NCBI GenBank assembly: GCA_963781785.1
Contig: CAWAHD010000002.1
Span: 2,728,001-2,792,000, forward strand
Direction of reading: 5' to 3'
DNA length: 64,000 nucleotides
From: CAWAHD01 sp963781785
GTDB taxonomy: Bacteria; Planctomycetota; Planctomycetia; Isosphaerales; Isosphaeraceae
Position numbers and translations under genes: made by a program. The notes under the pieces are model-generated. The model ran no database searches, was not told the DNA's origin, and worked only from the letters and a program-made list of their open reading frames with translations. Positions within the stretch are counted from its first letter, which is position 1, and every line of letters starts with the position of its first letter. Below are positions 1 through 11,912 of the stretch, one piece after another.

Positions 1-2
1 AG

Positions 3-497
3 ATTCTCAGTTACGACAATGCCAAGTTGCCACACGCCCTGATCGCCAGCGGGCGCGGCGGTGGCAATGCGCGCGCCCTGTCACTAGGCCTGGAATCGCT
101 CGAATGGCTGCTCGACCAGCAGAAGTCTCCCACGGGGTTCTTCCGGCCGGTCGGGTCCAATGGCTTCTTCCCGCGCGGCCGCGAGCGGGCCCTCTTCGAC
201 CAGCAGCCCATCGAAGCCCATGCCACCCTCGCCGCCTGCATCGAGGCCTATCACGCCTCCGACGATCCGCGCTGGCTCCAGGAGACCCGGTTGACATTCG
301 AATGGTTCCTGGGCGCTGATGATCTCGGACTCGACCTCTACGACGCCAAGACCGGCGGATGTTATGATGGACTTCAGGAAGACCGAGTCAACTTGAACCA
401 GGGGGCCGAGTCGACCCTGGCCTTTCTGCTGGCCCTGGGCGAAATGAAACTACTGGAAAGCAGCCTGGCCACGTTCCGCCAGGTGCAGGTTAACTGA
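3..497 (+). CDS. C-terminal end of a glycan-active (glycosyltransferase-associated) protein, cut by window edge
   Basis: The reading frame is open to the left edge, so only about the last 164 residues are present. The visible part looks like an alpha/alpha-barrel carbohydrate-active domain: it has helix-rich segments with LLDQQKSPTGFFRPVGSNGF, then FDQQPIEAHATLAA, then a DAKTGGCYDGL loop and NLNQGAESTLAFLLA. A GH130-family gene follows 66 bp downstream on the same strand. Such two-gene pairs, a glycosyltransferase or sugar-processing protein plus a GH130 phosphorylase-like protein, are common in planctomycetes and Bacteroidetes. The exact activity cannot be told from this fragment. The TTG at 27 is only an internal codon and not a credible start, because coding continues upstream of it. 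Confidence 0.65.
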   Translation: MLSYDNAKLPHALIASGRGGGNARALSLGLESLEWLLDQQKSPTGFFRPVGSNGFFPRGRERALFDQQPIEAHATLAACIEAYHASDDPRWLQETRLTFEWFLGADDLGLDLYDAKTGGCYDGLQEDRVNLNQGAESTLAFLLALGEMKLLESSLATFRQVQVN

Positions 498-563
498 ATG
501 GGTCCCTTTTCCCCTTCCGAACGGACGTTTCTCTTGACACAGAGGTCAGGAGTCTGAATTCCC

Positions 564-2108
564 ATGGATGCGAACGGATTGACGATTGCCCCCGTGGCCC
601 CTTCGACCCACCCCACCGCGAATGCCGGCGAAGGGCCCGTCCGGCGCCGGCTCCGGTTGAATGTCAGGCGCACCGGCATCGTGCTGAAGCCCAATAACAG
701 CCGCGTCGTGATCCGGCCGTTCGAGCCGACCAGCGAGCTGCGCATCGAGCGAATCCTGGCGCGGCTCATGTCGCTCACGGAGCCGGAAGTCGACTTCCTG
801 ATCGACGACGTGATGCGTGAGTTCCACTATCGCCACCAGAAGACTCGAGACTTCTTCCTGCACCGCTACGAGCAGATCCGGAAACACCTCTTGACCGACC
901 AGGCGTTGAGTGAAAACCGCCGGATGTTGATCGGAGCGTTTTTCACCCAGGAGTACGCGCTGGAATCGGCCGCGCTCTTCAACCCATCGATGGTCTGGAA
1001 TCCCGACCAGTCCGGGCTGGCGGCGGGATCGAGCCGGTTTATTTTGAGCCTCCGGGCCACCGGCGAGGGGCATATCTCGTCGATCACGTTTCGAAGCGGC
1101 ACGATCGACTCCGACAACCGCATCAAGATGGATGAGCCGACCCGGTTCGTGACTGCGCCGGAGCAGGTGCCGAACACGCTCTACGACAAGACGTTGTTCT
1201 TTCGCAAACTGGCCGAGCTGGGGGTTGACGGACCGTTCGCCGGCAAGGTTCTGGGCACGCTCAACGACCACTTCACGCTCGACGAGCTCCAGCGCACCAT
1301 CACAACGACGATGCACCAGAGCCGGCCGCGGCACCACGAAAACGAGCCGAGCGTTCAGGGAATGCTCACGCTGGCCAAGGCCAACTACGAGATCGGCTTT
1401 CCCGCCGAGAACAGCATCTCCGAGCGGGTCGTCTTTCCATCCTCACCCACCGAGGCCAACGGCATCGAAGACGCCCGGTTCGTGCAGTTTCACGACGACG
1501 ACGGCTCGGTCCGCTATTACGCGACCTACACGGCGTTCGACGGCAAGGTCATACTCCCCCAGATCCTCGAGACCGACGACTTCCTTCAGTTCAAGGTGAG
1601 CACGCTCAACGGCCCCGAGGTCCGCAATAAGGGCTTCGCCCTTTTCCCGCGCAAGGTGAAGGGACTTTATGCGATGCTCTCGCGGCAGGACAACGAGAAC
1701 ATCTACCTGATGTACTCCGACAAGCTCCACTTCTGGTACACCAAGGAACTGATCGCCAGGCCGACCTACGCCTGGGAGTTTGTCCAGCTCGGCAATTGCG
1801 GCTCGCCGATCGAGACGCCGAGCGGCTGGTTGGTGTTGACCCACGGCGTCGGCCCGATGCGCAAGTACGCCCTGGGAGCGTTCCTGCTCGACCTCGACGA
1901 CCCGTCGCGCGTGATCGGACGTCTGGACTCGCCGCTGCTCGAGCCCGACGCCAATGAGCGCGAGGGGTATGTTCCCAACGTCGTATACAGTTGCGGCGCC
2001 TTGGTCCACAACGGCGAGCTGATCATCCCGTACGCCATGTCTGACTATGCCAGCACATTCGCCACCGTGTCGCTCGATGAAGTCTTGAACGCGATGGTGC
2101 GGGATTAG
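564..2108 (+). CDS. GH130-family glycosidase / beta-mannoside phosphorylase-like protein
   Basis: The product is 514 aa. GH130 enzymes are five-bladed beta-propellers that phosphorolyse or hydrolyse beta-mannosides. The N-terminal 150 residues are a helical region (VDFLIDDVMREF, HRYEQIRKHLL) typical of the longer GH130-like proteins. The propeller follows, with FNPSMVWNPDQS, the family signature NGIEDARF carrying the expected acid Asp near residue 310, YYATYTAFDGK, and repeated blade motifs up to GYVPNVVYSCGALV. The start ATG has an AGGAG 11 bases upstream. It probably forms an operon with the preceding gene. The substrate is not predictable; a mannose-containing oligosaccharide is the family default. 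Confidence 0.85.
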   Translation: MDANGLTIAPVAPSTHPTANAGEGPVRRRLRLNVRRTGIVLKPNNSRVVIRPFEPTSELRIERILARLMSLTEPEVDFLIDDVMREFHYRHQKTRDFFLHRYEQIRKHLLTDQALSENRRMLIGAFFTQEYALESAALFNPSMVWNPDQSGLAAGSSRFILSLRATGEGHISSITFRSGTIDSDNRIKMDEPTRFVTAPEQVPNTLYDKTLFFRKLAELGVDGPFAGKVLGTLNDHFTLDELQRTITTTMHQSRPRHHENEPSVQGMLTLAKANYEIGFPAENSISERVVFPSSPTEANGIEDARFVQFHDDDGSVRYYATYTAFDGKVILPQILETDDFLQFKVSTLNGPEVRNKGFALFPRKVKGLYAMLSRQDNENIYLMYSDKLHFWYTKELIARPTYAWEFVQLGNCGSPIETPSGWLVLTHGVGPMRKYALGAFLLDLDDPSRVIGRLDSPLLEPDANEREGYVPNVVYSCGALVHNGELIIPYAMSDYASTFATVSLDEVLNAMVRD

Positions 2109-2111
2109 TAG

Positions 2112-3581
2112 TCAGCCCTTGATGACTCCGATGGGGCGAAGCCGCGCGACCTTTTTGGAAATCCCGGCCTTGTCGACGACATCGACGACGCGATCGACGT
2201 CCTTGTAGGCCGCGGGCTGTTCCTCGGCGAGGCCCTTCTGGCCGCGTGCCCGCGCGATGATCCCGATGGAGTCGAGCTCCCGGTCGATGCGCCTCCCTGC
2301 TGCCAGCTTGACTGCGGCCGTGCGGCTCATCAGTCGGCCGGCCCCGTGGCAGGTCGTCCCGAACGAATGCTCCATGCTGCCGGCTTGTCCCGCGAGCACC
2401 CAGCTCGCCGTCCCCATGCTGCCGGGAATGATCACCGGCTGACCGATCGCGGCGTAGATCGAGGGAATCTCCGGATGCCCGGCAGGAAATGCGCGCGTCG
2501 CACCCTTGCGGTGCACGCAGACCTGCTTCATCTGGCCGTCGTCCATCGCGTGCTCCTCGAACTTTGCAATGTTGTGCGCGACGTCATAGACGAGCTCCAT
2601 TCCGAGCTGTTCCCAGGTCTTGGAAAAGACACGCGCGAAAACCTCGCGCGCCTGGTGGGCAAGGAGCTGGCGGTTGCACCAGGCGTAATTGGCCGCGGCG
2701 CGCATCGCCCCGAGGTACGCTTGACCCTCCGGGCTCCGCACCGGGGCACAGGCAAGCTGCCAGTCGGGGAGCTGGAAGCCGTATCGCTTCGGGGCGTTCT
2801 TGAACGCCGCGAGGTAGTCGTCGCAAACCTGGTAGCCCAGCCCGCGAGAGCCGGAATGGATCAAGACGGTCACCTGGCCTTCGTGGAGACCCATGGCTTC
2901 GGCAGCGACCAGGTCGAGGACCCGGTCGACGACCTGAACCTCGAGAAAATGGTTGCCGGAACCAAGTGTACCGCACTGGTCCCGCCCGCGGGCGAACGCC
3001 CGATCGCTGACCCGCCCGGGATCGGCACCCTCCAGGCAACCGCCCGCCTCGGTGACCGAGAGGTCACGCTGGGTTCCGTAACCCAGATCGACCACGTACG
3101 ACACACCCTCGGCCATCAATCGGGTCAGCTCCGGCTTGGCGAACTCATAGCGACCGCTCTGTCCCACCCCGGTGGGAATATCGCGAAAAAGCTGGTCCAT
3201 CAGCGGCTTGATCCGATTCGTCATGTCGCTGGACATCAGGTTGGTGCGCAAGAGCCGCACGCCGCAGTTGATGTCGTAACCGACGCCGCCCGGAGAGATC
3301 ACGCCGCCCTGCTCGGGGTCGGTTGCGGCCACTCCACCGATGCAGAAGCCATACCCCCAGTGGATGTCGGGCATGGCCAGGCTCGCCTTCTGGATGCCGG
3401 GCAAGCTCGCCACGTTGACGACCTGTTCGGGGCCCTGGTCGCGCTTGATCTGCTCGATCAGCGCTTCATCGGCGAAGATGATTCCGTCGACGCGCATGTC
3501 AGAGCGGTAGCTCCTGGGAATCCGCCACTGACATGTGCCGGCCGGCTCGAGCGGTCCCTTGTACCCTCCCGACTGGCTCAT
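2112..3581 (-). CDS. rtcB: RtcB family RNA-splicing ligase
   Basis: RtcB joins 2',3'-cyclic phosphate or 3'-phosphate RNA ends to 5'-OH ends using GTP and Mn2+. This 489-aa protein has the expected length and all the hallmark motifs: YDINCGVRL (Mn-binding Cys), GSGNHFLEVQ, HSGSRGLG, YDVAHNIAKFE, and the GTASWVLAG and TCHGAGR block whose His is the guanylylated residue in characterised homologs. The ATG is preceded by AGGAG at 7 bases. It is convergent with the GH130 gene, with 3 bp between the stops. No archease or RtcA gene is visible nearby, so it is probably a stand-alone RNA repair ligase. Confidence 0.95.
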   Translation of the reverse strand: MSQSGGYKGPLEPAGTCQWRIPRSYRSDMRVDGIIFADEALIEQIKRDQGPEQVVNVASLPGIQKASLAMPDIHWGYGFCIGGVAATDPEQGGVISPGGVGYDINCGVRLLRTNLMSSDMTNRIKPLMDQLFRDIPTGVGQSGRYEFAKPELTRLMAEGVSYVVDLGYGTQRDLSVTEAGGCLEGADPGRVSDRAFARGRDQCGTLGSGNHFLEVQVVDRVLDLVAAEAMGLHEGQVTVLIHSGSRGLGYQVCDDYLAAFKNAPKRYGFQLPDWQLACAPVRSPEGQAYLGAMRAAANYAWCNRQLLAHQAREVFARVFSKTWEQLGMELVYDVAHNIAKFEEHAMDDGQMKQVCVHRKGATRAFPAGHPEIPSIYAAIGQPVIIPGSMGTASWVLAGQAGSMEHSFGTTCHGAGRLMSRTAAVKLAAGRRIDRELDSIGIIARARGQKGLAEEQPAAYKDVDRVVDVVDKAGISKKVARLRPIGVIKG

Positions 3582-3708
3582 TGCGTGCTCCTGTGAAAAT
3601 CCGTCCTGCTCCGGGACCTCGATCCCGCCATCTCAGCCATGATACCAATCGGTCGACACAGAATCGGTCGCCGCGGATCGCGCCAGAGGCGAAGAAGCCC
3701 TCCCGCGG

Positions 3709-6526
<2,818 letters not shown>

Positions 6527-6596
6527 GGCTGGCGGGCTGCTGAAAAGTTGGTCGTTCGCGAGCCGCGATCCCCCCCGATTTCGTTGCGCCGTTTGT

Positions 6597-6660
6597 TTCC
6601 CCCCCTTGTGAAGGGGGGGGTTGGGGGGGTGGTCGCGGCACCGCTAGTCACGAGGCCGTC
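6597..6660 (-). repeat. Dispersed C-rich hairpin repeat (inverted copy)
   Basis: A short C6/CTTGTGAAG/G8 hairpin is followed by a T-G7 run and a GC-rich tail ending in CTAGTCACGAGGCC. Read on the minus strand it matches the repeats at 48740-48912 nearly base for base (GTGACT, GGCG.CGC, CCACC, C7, AA, C7, TTC.CAAGG). It sits between the uvrA start and the 3' end of the next minus-strand gene. Confidence 0.7.
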
Positions 6661-6689
6661 GCACGCTTCTTGTTATTACCGGCCCATTC

Positions 6690-8570
6690 TTACGGTCGGG
6701 ATTTCCGGAGCGAGAATCCCGTCATCATGAAGCCTTCGTCGTCCATGACGCTGAAGCCGCCACCGAGCGACAGATACTTGGCGAAGACCGAAAAATCCGG
6801 GAGCTTGTCGACCGGGACCATCTTGCCGAGATTGGCGACATCTCCGCCGATGCCGCGGGCGGCCATTCCCTGAAGGATGAGTTTTTCGAACCGGCCGCTT
6901 TTGAGCAAGTCGTACGACAGACGGGCCGACTCGTCGGGACGAACGTAACTCATGCCGCTCGCTTTTTCCGGGTATTGCGCCGCGATCGACTGAAACGACG
7001 CGCTCTCGGCCAGAGGGGCGTTGCCGGGACGGAGAATCTGCTCGAGCAAGGTTGTGTCGCGGGTGATGAACAGGGTATCTTTGGCAACGGCCAGGCTGAT
7101 CGTGCCTTTGACCTGCCCTTGAGGTTGGAAGGCCGGGGGCGCCGCCCCTTCAGGCAAATCCACGTTGAAGTCGTAAATGGTGGTACCTTGAAACTCGCGT
7201 TTCTCGGGCGCGGCACCAGCGATCTGGAAGAGCTGGGCGAGCGTGTTCTGGAACGCCTTCGTGTTTTCAAGGCTGATGGCCAGGAGCATCCTCTGGCTGT
7301 CCTCCTTGATGGGCTTCCGGTAGTCGGTGATCAAGGTGATCCGGTCGCCGAGGGGACCAAACAGGTCGTTTTGAAAGCTCAGTGGCTGCCCGCCGTTGGG
7401 GCCGACAAGCTGCTGTTCCACGAGCTGGATCAAACCTTGCTGAAACTTGTTGATGACCTCTTCGAGTGCGACATAGGCATTGTCGAGGTCGAGGCTCATG
7501 GTCTGGTAGCTGGCGACGGTGGCGGGCACCCAGGATTCGGGCCGAAGGTACAAAGGCGGCATGGAGAATGCCTTGAGCAGGCCCTGGACGGGCCTGGGGG
7601 CGTGGAAGAACGTCTTGCTCAAGCTGTCGTAGCTCTCCGTGCCCAGGGTGAATGATCCACCAATCGATTTGAGGCCAAAACCTCCGAGGGTCTGCACGAG
7701 GACTTCGTTCTGCTGGGCCGTGGCGTCGTCACCCTTGGACATCGATTTGATCACGGCCTTGACGAGGCGGTTGACATCGAGATACCAGATCACCTGGGCA
7801 CGGCTTGAATCGGTCTTCGCCGCGGTCTTGACGAACGACTCGGAGGCCGCAAGCGAGTTGTCGCGGCCGTCGCGATGGGAGGTCAGGTCCTTGATGACCT
7901 GGAGATCGGTGGCGATGAAGAACAGGCTGTCGGTGTTGGTCCAGACCAGAGGGGCAGGGGCAGTCGGCTTCGGGTTTTCCTTGGGATCGCCCTCGGCCTT
8001 GGGCTGCTCCTTGGGGGTCGGGTATTGCACGACGTGGAGAGTCAGCCCATTGAACGACTCGGTCGATAACTTGGCGCCCTCGCCTTCGGCCTGCTTGGAG
8101 CTGCGGTCGAGCACATCCAGCATTTTCTTCTGATTTTCCCCGGTCTCGGCGAGGAGCGCTCCCGCGATGGCCGGCCTCGCAGCGTCTTCAGGCTTCGGTG
8201 CGCCAGCGACCGGCTCGGTCGCGATGGCGGCGATTGCCAGGGACCCTTGGGGAAGCTCGAACAGCTCCTTGAAGCTGATGCCGATTCTTTCTTTCAGGCC
8301 TTTGGTCGCTTCGTCGAGCTTGACCGCGAGCTCATCCCGGAAATCTTTGAGGGCGGGGTCATTCCAGAGCTGGCCATACTGGCTGCTCAGGAACGCCTCG
8401 CGGAACGATTTGGCGTCGTTGAGCTTGAGCAAAAACACCGTGGAATCGGGGAGGATCTTTTCCGGTGGTGCCGCAGCCTGAGCCACGTTTGCAGGAAGAC
8501 CGGTTCCTGCCAGAAGTCCCAACCATCCGATGAGGGCCAGAGGACGATTCGCCCGTTTCGGGGTAAGCAT
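6690..8570 (-). CDS. Secreted planctomycete protein, DUF3352-like
   Basis: This 626-aa protein from the chosen ATG (GGAG 9 bases upstream) begins with a signal peptide: basic MLTPKRANRP, a hydrophobic core, then AQAAAPPEK as a likely cleavage region. The mature part resembles the DUF3352-like envelope proteins common in planctomycetes: a PDSTVFLLKLND opening, an ASESFVKTAAK segment, a central SYQTMSLDLDNAYVALEEV block, and a terminal SLGGGFSVMDDEGFMMTGFSLRK. No catalytic motif is visible. A Pro/Lys-rich linker (about residues 200-225) separates two halves. The role is unknown; export across the cytoplasmic membrane is the only firm inference. An in-frame start 24 bases upstream is less likely. 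Confidence 0.75.
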   Translation of the reverse strand: MLTPKRANRPLALIGWLGLLAGTGLPANVAQAAAPPEKILPDSTVFLLKLNDAKSFREAFLSSQYGQLWNDPALKDFRDELAVKLDEATKGLKERIGISFKELFELPQGSLAIAAIATEPVAGAPKPEDAARPAIAGALLAETGENQKKMLDVLDRSSKQAEGEGAKLSTESFNGLTLHVVQYPTPKEQPKAEGDPKENPKPTAPAPLVWTNTDSLFFIATDLQVIKDLTSHRDGRDNSLAASESFVKTAAKTDSSRAQVIWYLDVNRLVKAVIKSMSKGDDATAQQNEVLVQTLGGFGLKSIGGSFTLGTESYDSLSKTFFHAPRPVQGLLKAFSMPPLYLRPESWVPATVASYQTMSLDLDNAYVALEEVINKFQQGLIQLVEQQLVGPNGGQPLSFQNDLFGPLGDRITLITDYRKPIKEDSQRMLLAISLENTKAFQNTLAQLFQIAGAAPEKREFQGTTIYDFNVDLPEGAAPPAFQPQGQVKGTISLAVAKDTLFITRDTTLLEQILRPGNAPLAESASFQSIAAQYPEKASGMSYVRPDESARLSYDLLKSGRFEKLILQGMAARGIGGDVANLGKMVPVDKLPDFSVFAKYLSLGGGFSVMDDEGFMMTGFSLRKSRP

Positions 8571-8642
8571 CAGAGAACACTCCGTTTCAGGCACCCCTCG
8601 CTCACCGGCTGAGGGAACTTGATGGGACCGCCGGCGAAGGTG

Positions 8643-8679
8643 CCGGGGTCCGGAGCCCTTTGCCGGGCTCCAAGCCCGG
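8643..8679 (-). terminator. Hairpin downstream of the HtrA-like protease gene
   Basis: Two GC-rich arms of about 15 bases (8643-8658 and 8665-8679) are complementary with two mismatches around a TTTGCC loop. They lie in the 180 bp between two minus-strand genes, directly 3' of the protease gene. There is no clear U-run, so transcription termination is a guess from position. Confidence 0.3.
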
Positions 8680-8751
8680 CAAGCCGCCGGCGGTGACCGG
8701 CGAGCCTACAGCTCTCGAACGAACATGACTCCCTGGACCAAAGCCTGCTTC

Positions 8752-9822
8752 CTAGCGGGTTCCCGCTTTGTGGCCCGGAGGGCTGCTAGCGGATTCTCCC
8801 GGTGGCTTTGCCGCCTTCGTGGCTCCTGCCCGCTCCGTCAGGCCCTCGGGCCGGCTCGCGATCTGCCGTCGCGGCGGGTCGACATACCGATAACCGCTAT
8901 TCGGGTTGGCCTTGTCGTACGCAAATGCCTCCCGATGGTGGATGAATTCCTTGACATAGGAGATTGGAATCGCAAACCCCAGATTGTCGGCGAAATCGGC
9001 ACGAACACCCCGGCTGGTCACGCCGATCACCTCGCCACGCTGATTGAAGAGCGGACCGCCCGAGTTACCGGGGTTGATCGCCGTGTCCGTCTGGATGAAC
9101 CGCTGGCCCTCCAGGCTCCGGCTCCGGTTGCTGACAATCCCCTGTGTGACCGACCGCTCCAACCCCAGCGGATTGCCAACCGCGAAGACCGGGTCGCCGG
9201 CATTGATGTCGTCTCCACTACCCAGGATGACGTGGCTCGGTTTCAGGTCGGATGGGAGTGGAAGCTTGAGCAGCGCCAGATCGAAGAAGGGGTTGAGCGC
9301 GACGATCTCGACGTCGTCGATGCGGCGCCGGCTGAACCCTTCGTGCGCGTTCATGTACAGAATGGCCGATACCCGGCTTTCGCCCTGCACGACGTGGTCG
9401 TTGGTGATCGCGTAACCCTCTCTGTTAATCAAGAAACCCGATCCCTTGCCAGACGGCGTCTCGATCGAGATGACTGCCTCGCCAAATCGGTTGACGAGCT
9501 CTTTGACCGGCGAGGGTTTCATCACTCCGGACGTGAAAAAACCCGACGCATCGAGTTCGTTACCCCGTGCCGCAACACTCGGGCCAGCGGAAACGGCAAG
9601 CCCTTTCTCACGACGCACGATCTGGTCTCTCGGGATCCTGAGCACGTCGAATCCGAGGTCCACGTAGAGCGCGGTTGCCTTCTCCGACAGGATCTCCCCC
9701 GTCACTCGCTGCCCATCCTTGAGGAGCACTGTTTCGAATTCACCCGCTCCCCGCGCTCCCGAAGCCAACAGCGAGAACGAGCCGCAGAGCGCACCCGTCG
9801 CTAGCCAGCGAACAAACAACAC
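8752..9822 (-). CDS. Trypsin-like serine protease, HtrA/DegP type without PDZ
   Basis: This is an exported S1C-type endopeptidase. The order of the triad is clear: His in AITNDHVVQGE, Asp in NPFFDLALLKL, Ser in GNSGGPLFNQRGEVIGV. Before the protease domain come a signal peptide (FVRWLATGALCGSFSLLASGARG) and about 70 residues with a small beta domain (FETVLLKDGQRVTGEIL) seen in planctomycete HtrA relatives. No PDZ follows; the C-terminus is a low-complexity tail. The open frame starts at a TTG at 9867, but a GGAGGAGG sits just before GTG 9822 (and TTG 9819), so I place the start there. The likely role is envelope protein quality control. Confidence 0.85.
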   Translation of the reverse strand: MLFVRWLATGALCGSFSLLASGARGAGEFETVLLKDGQRVTGEILSEKATALYVDLGFDVLRIPRDQIVRREKGLAVSAGPSVAARGNELDASGFFTSGVMKPSPVKELVNRFGEAVISIETPSGKGSGFLINREGYAITNDHVVQGESRVSAILYMNAHEGFSRRRIDDVEIVALNPFFDLALLKLPLPSDLKPSHVILGSGDDINAGDPVFAVGNPLGLERSVTQGIVSNRSRSLEGQRFIQTDTAINPGNSGGPLFNQRGEVIGVTSRGVRADFADNLGFAIPISYVKEFIHHREAFAYDKANPNSGYRYVDPPRRQIASRPEGLTERAGATKAAKPPGESASSPPGHKAGTR

Positions 9823-9947
9823 ACCCTCCTCCGCCAGGTCCACTCCCCCTCGACCGTGATCGTACAATTCTCCATTGTAAGAATCATCGCAATCCTTTCA
9901 ACCCTGCCTGTGCGACTTTACGTCCCCAGACTCTCGGCAAGAATTGT

Positions 9948-9976
9948 TTGTTTATCTTCGCGCGATTTGCTACATT
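9948..9976 (+). promoter_or_regulatory. Candidate sigma-70 promoter upstream of the 10127 gene
   Basis: TTGTTT at 9948-9953 and TACATT at 9971-9976 are separated by exactly 17 bases, in a locally AT-rich stretch. It is about 150 bp upstream of the next plus-strand gene. It was found by eye only. Confidence 0.35.
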
Positions 9977-10126
9977 TCCAGGAAATGGGAAATCGGCTTG
10001 ACGGATCGGGGCCGTTCAGACAGTTTATGGGCGAGCCTCAACCGGCCGTTCATTTCCAGACTGCGGCACATCCCATTCGTTTGATCTCCAAAACATCCGC
10101 TCACCCAATCATGGGGAGACGATCCC

Positions 10127-10957
10127 GTGTCCATTCTTCCATGGCGCGCCGCGTTACCGAATGTCGAGATTGGTCGACGATGGGTGTTGCCTGCCCTGAT
10201 GGCGGCTGCGATGGCGTCATCCGTCCGGTGCCTGGCTCAGGAACCCGCGCAAAAGCCCGAGCCCAACCCGGCGCCGGTCGCGCCGGGAGAGAAGTTGCCA
10301 GGCCCTCCCCCGATCCCTGAAGTCACCCTCGTCCCCCCGTTACGCACGGTCCGCGTTCCCCACGACCGCACGGTCTACAACGTCCAACTGGTGAGCGCGG
10401 CATTGCTTCCTCGCGATAAGGAGGGAATCTGGGTCCTCGACTTCGCGTTCAAACCGTTACGGATCAAGACGGTCGACATCCCGGGCAAGGGACGGCGCCA
10501 GGTGCACTACCTTTACTACAAGGTCAGCAACCGCACCGGCAAGCCGCGAATCTTCGTTCCTGAGTTTGTGATGGTCAACGAGGCGGGGGAGAAGTTTGAC
10601 GACAATGTGGTCCCCCAGGCAATCCCGTTGATTCAAACTCGAGAAGACGCCACGATTCCGCTCCTGGGCGCAGTCAACATCATGGGGATGATTCCACCCA
10701 GCACGAGGCCCGACGTGGATGACGCCGTCTATGGCGTCGCGACGTGGGACAAGTGGGACCTCAAGGCCGATCGTTTCAGCATTTACGTACGCGGCCTTTC
10801 TGACGGCTACAAAGAGGTCGTCCCGGCTAGCGGCGGCAAGCCGACCATCAAGTACAAGACCCTGCGAATCGATTTCATCCGGCGCGGCGACGAGCACCAT
10901 GTGAGTGAGAAGGAGATCTATCTGAACGATCCACCGTTTGAGTGGGTCTACTGGTGA
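10127..10957 (+). CDS. Secreted hypothetical protein with proline-rich linker
   Basis: The product is 276 aa and starts at a GTG after GGGGAGACGATCCC. An N-terminal hydrophobic stretch (WVLPALMAAAMASSVRCLA) looks like a signal peptide, followed by a Pro/Glu-rich linker (EPAQKPEPNPAPVAPGEK). The remainder is a compact beta-rich domain: VLDFAFKPLRIKTVDIPGKG, then HYLYYKVSNRTGKPRIFVPEF, then FIRRGDEHHVSEKEIYL near the end. Proteins of this pattern recur in planctomycete genomes without an assigned function. I see no catalytic motif. It is convergent with queC, with 13 bp between the stops. Confidence 0.7.
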   Translation: MSILPWRAALPNVEIGRRWVLPALMAAAMASSVRCLAQEPAQKPEPNPAPVAPGEKLPGPPPIPEVTLVPPLRTVRVPHDRTVYNVQLVSAALLPRDKEGIWVLDFAFKPLRIKTVDIPGKGRRQVHYLYYKVSNRTGKPRIFVPEFVMVNEAGEKFDDNVVPQAIPLIQTREDATIPLLGAVNIMGMIPPSTRPDVDDAVYGVATWDKWDLKADRFSIYVRGLSDGYKEVVPASGGKPTIKYKTLRIDFIRRGDEHHVSEKEIYLNDPPFEWVYW

Positions 10958-10970
10958 GCGCCGCTCCCGA

Positions 10971-11675
10971 TCAGGGGGCCCCAGAAGCATAAGGGATCGG
11001 GTCGGCAAGCCCCAGGCGCTCGAATGCAGACCGCCGGATCAGGCAGGCGTCGCACCGCCCGCAGGCTTTGCCCGAACGGTCCGGGTCATAGCAACTGTGG
11101 GTCAACCCAAAGTCGACTCCCAAGGCCCGGCCGCGCTCGATGATTTGCTCCTTGTTGAGGTCTAAAAGCGGAGCGTGGACCCGGAATCGGCCGTGCCCGA
11201 GAACGCCGGCGCGCGTGGCCAGGTTGGCCAGGGCCTCGAATGATTCGAGGAACTCGGGCCGGCAATCGGGGTATCCTGAGTAGTCGATGCAATTGACCCC
11301 GATGAAGATGTCGAAGGCGGCGAGGGTCTCGGCCCAGGCCAGGGCAAGTGACAGGAAGACGGTGTTTCGGGCCGGCACATAGGTGACGGGAATCCCGTGC
11401 GTCATCGCTTCGTCGCTGCGATCCTTGGGAACGTCGAGGTCCGATGTCAGGGCACTGCCGCCGAAGCCGCGTAGGTCAATATCGAGCTCCACATGGCGTG
11501 CGACCCGGTAGGCACGAGCCACCTTGCGCGCGGCCTCGACTTCGACGGCATGACGCTGGCCGTACCGAACGGTCAAGGCATGAAGCTCGAATCCAGCGGT
11601 TGCCGCCACGGCGAGCGTGGTGGCCGAATCGAGCCCACCGCTCAAGAGCACAACCGCCCGTGGCGGCACTGGCAT
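10971..11675 (-). CDS. queC: 7-cyano-7-deazaguanine synthase
   Basis: QueC converts 7-carboxy-7-deazaguanine to preQ0, an ATP-dependent step in queuosine (and 7-deazaguanine DNA modification) synthesis. The 234-aa protein has the PP-loop VLLSGGLDSATTLA near the start, TVRYGQRHAVE, PVTYVPARNTVFLSLAL, GVNCIDYSGYPDCRPEF, and the C-terminal zinc site with Cys in SCYDPDRSGKACGRCDAC. The ATG at 11675 is preceded by GAAGGA and starts right before the P-loop, as in other QueC proteins; the longer open frame upstream has no family similarity. No other queuosine gene is in the window. Confidence 0.93.
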   Translation of the reverse strand: MPVPPRAVVLLSGGLDSATTLAVAATAGFELHALTVRYGQRHAVEVEAARKVARAYRVARHVELDIDLRGFGGSALTSDLDVPKDRSDEAMTHGIPVTYVPARNTVFLSLALAWAETLAAFDIFIGVNCIDYSGYPDCRPEFLESFEALANLATRAGVLGHGRFRVHAPLLDLNKEQIIERGRALGVDFGLTHSCYDPDRSGKACGRCDACLIRRSAFERLGLADPIPYASGAP

Positions 11676-11912
11676 GGCGCGTTTCCTTCTCAGAGACACC
11701 AGACCGAATGAATGGCTGGTCCCAACCGTAGCCAGTGGAACCAGTCTTGCCGCCGCTTCCGCTCTTCCGCTATCTTCGTTGGTTGCGGCGCCGGTGGCAA
11801 TGTACCGCTCGATCATTGAGTTCCGGCGGCCTCGGCAGATGCCTGCTACGGTTACTCGCTGGCCGGCCTCATCTACCCGAAACACGTACGTACGCTCGAG
11901 GAAATCCTTCTC

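Noticed and set aside
2346..3596. 416-aa open frame on the plus strand opposite rtcB
   Set aside because: Antisense shadow of a fully conserved gene; Arg/His/Gly-rich translation without any family motif.
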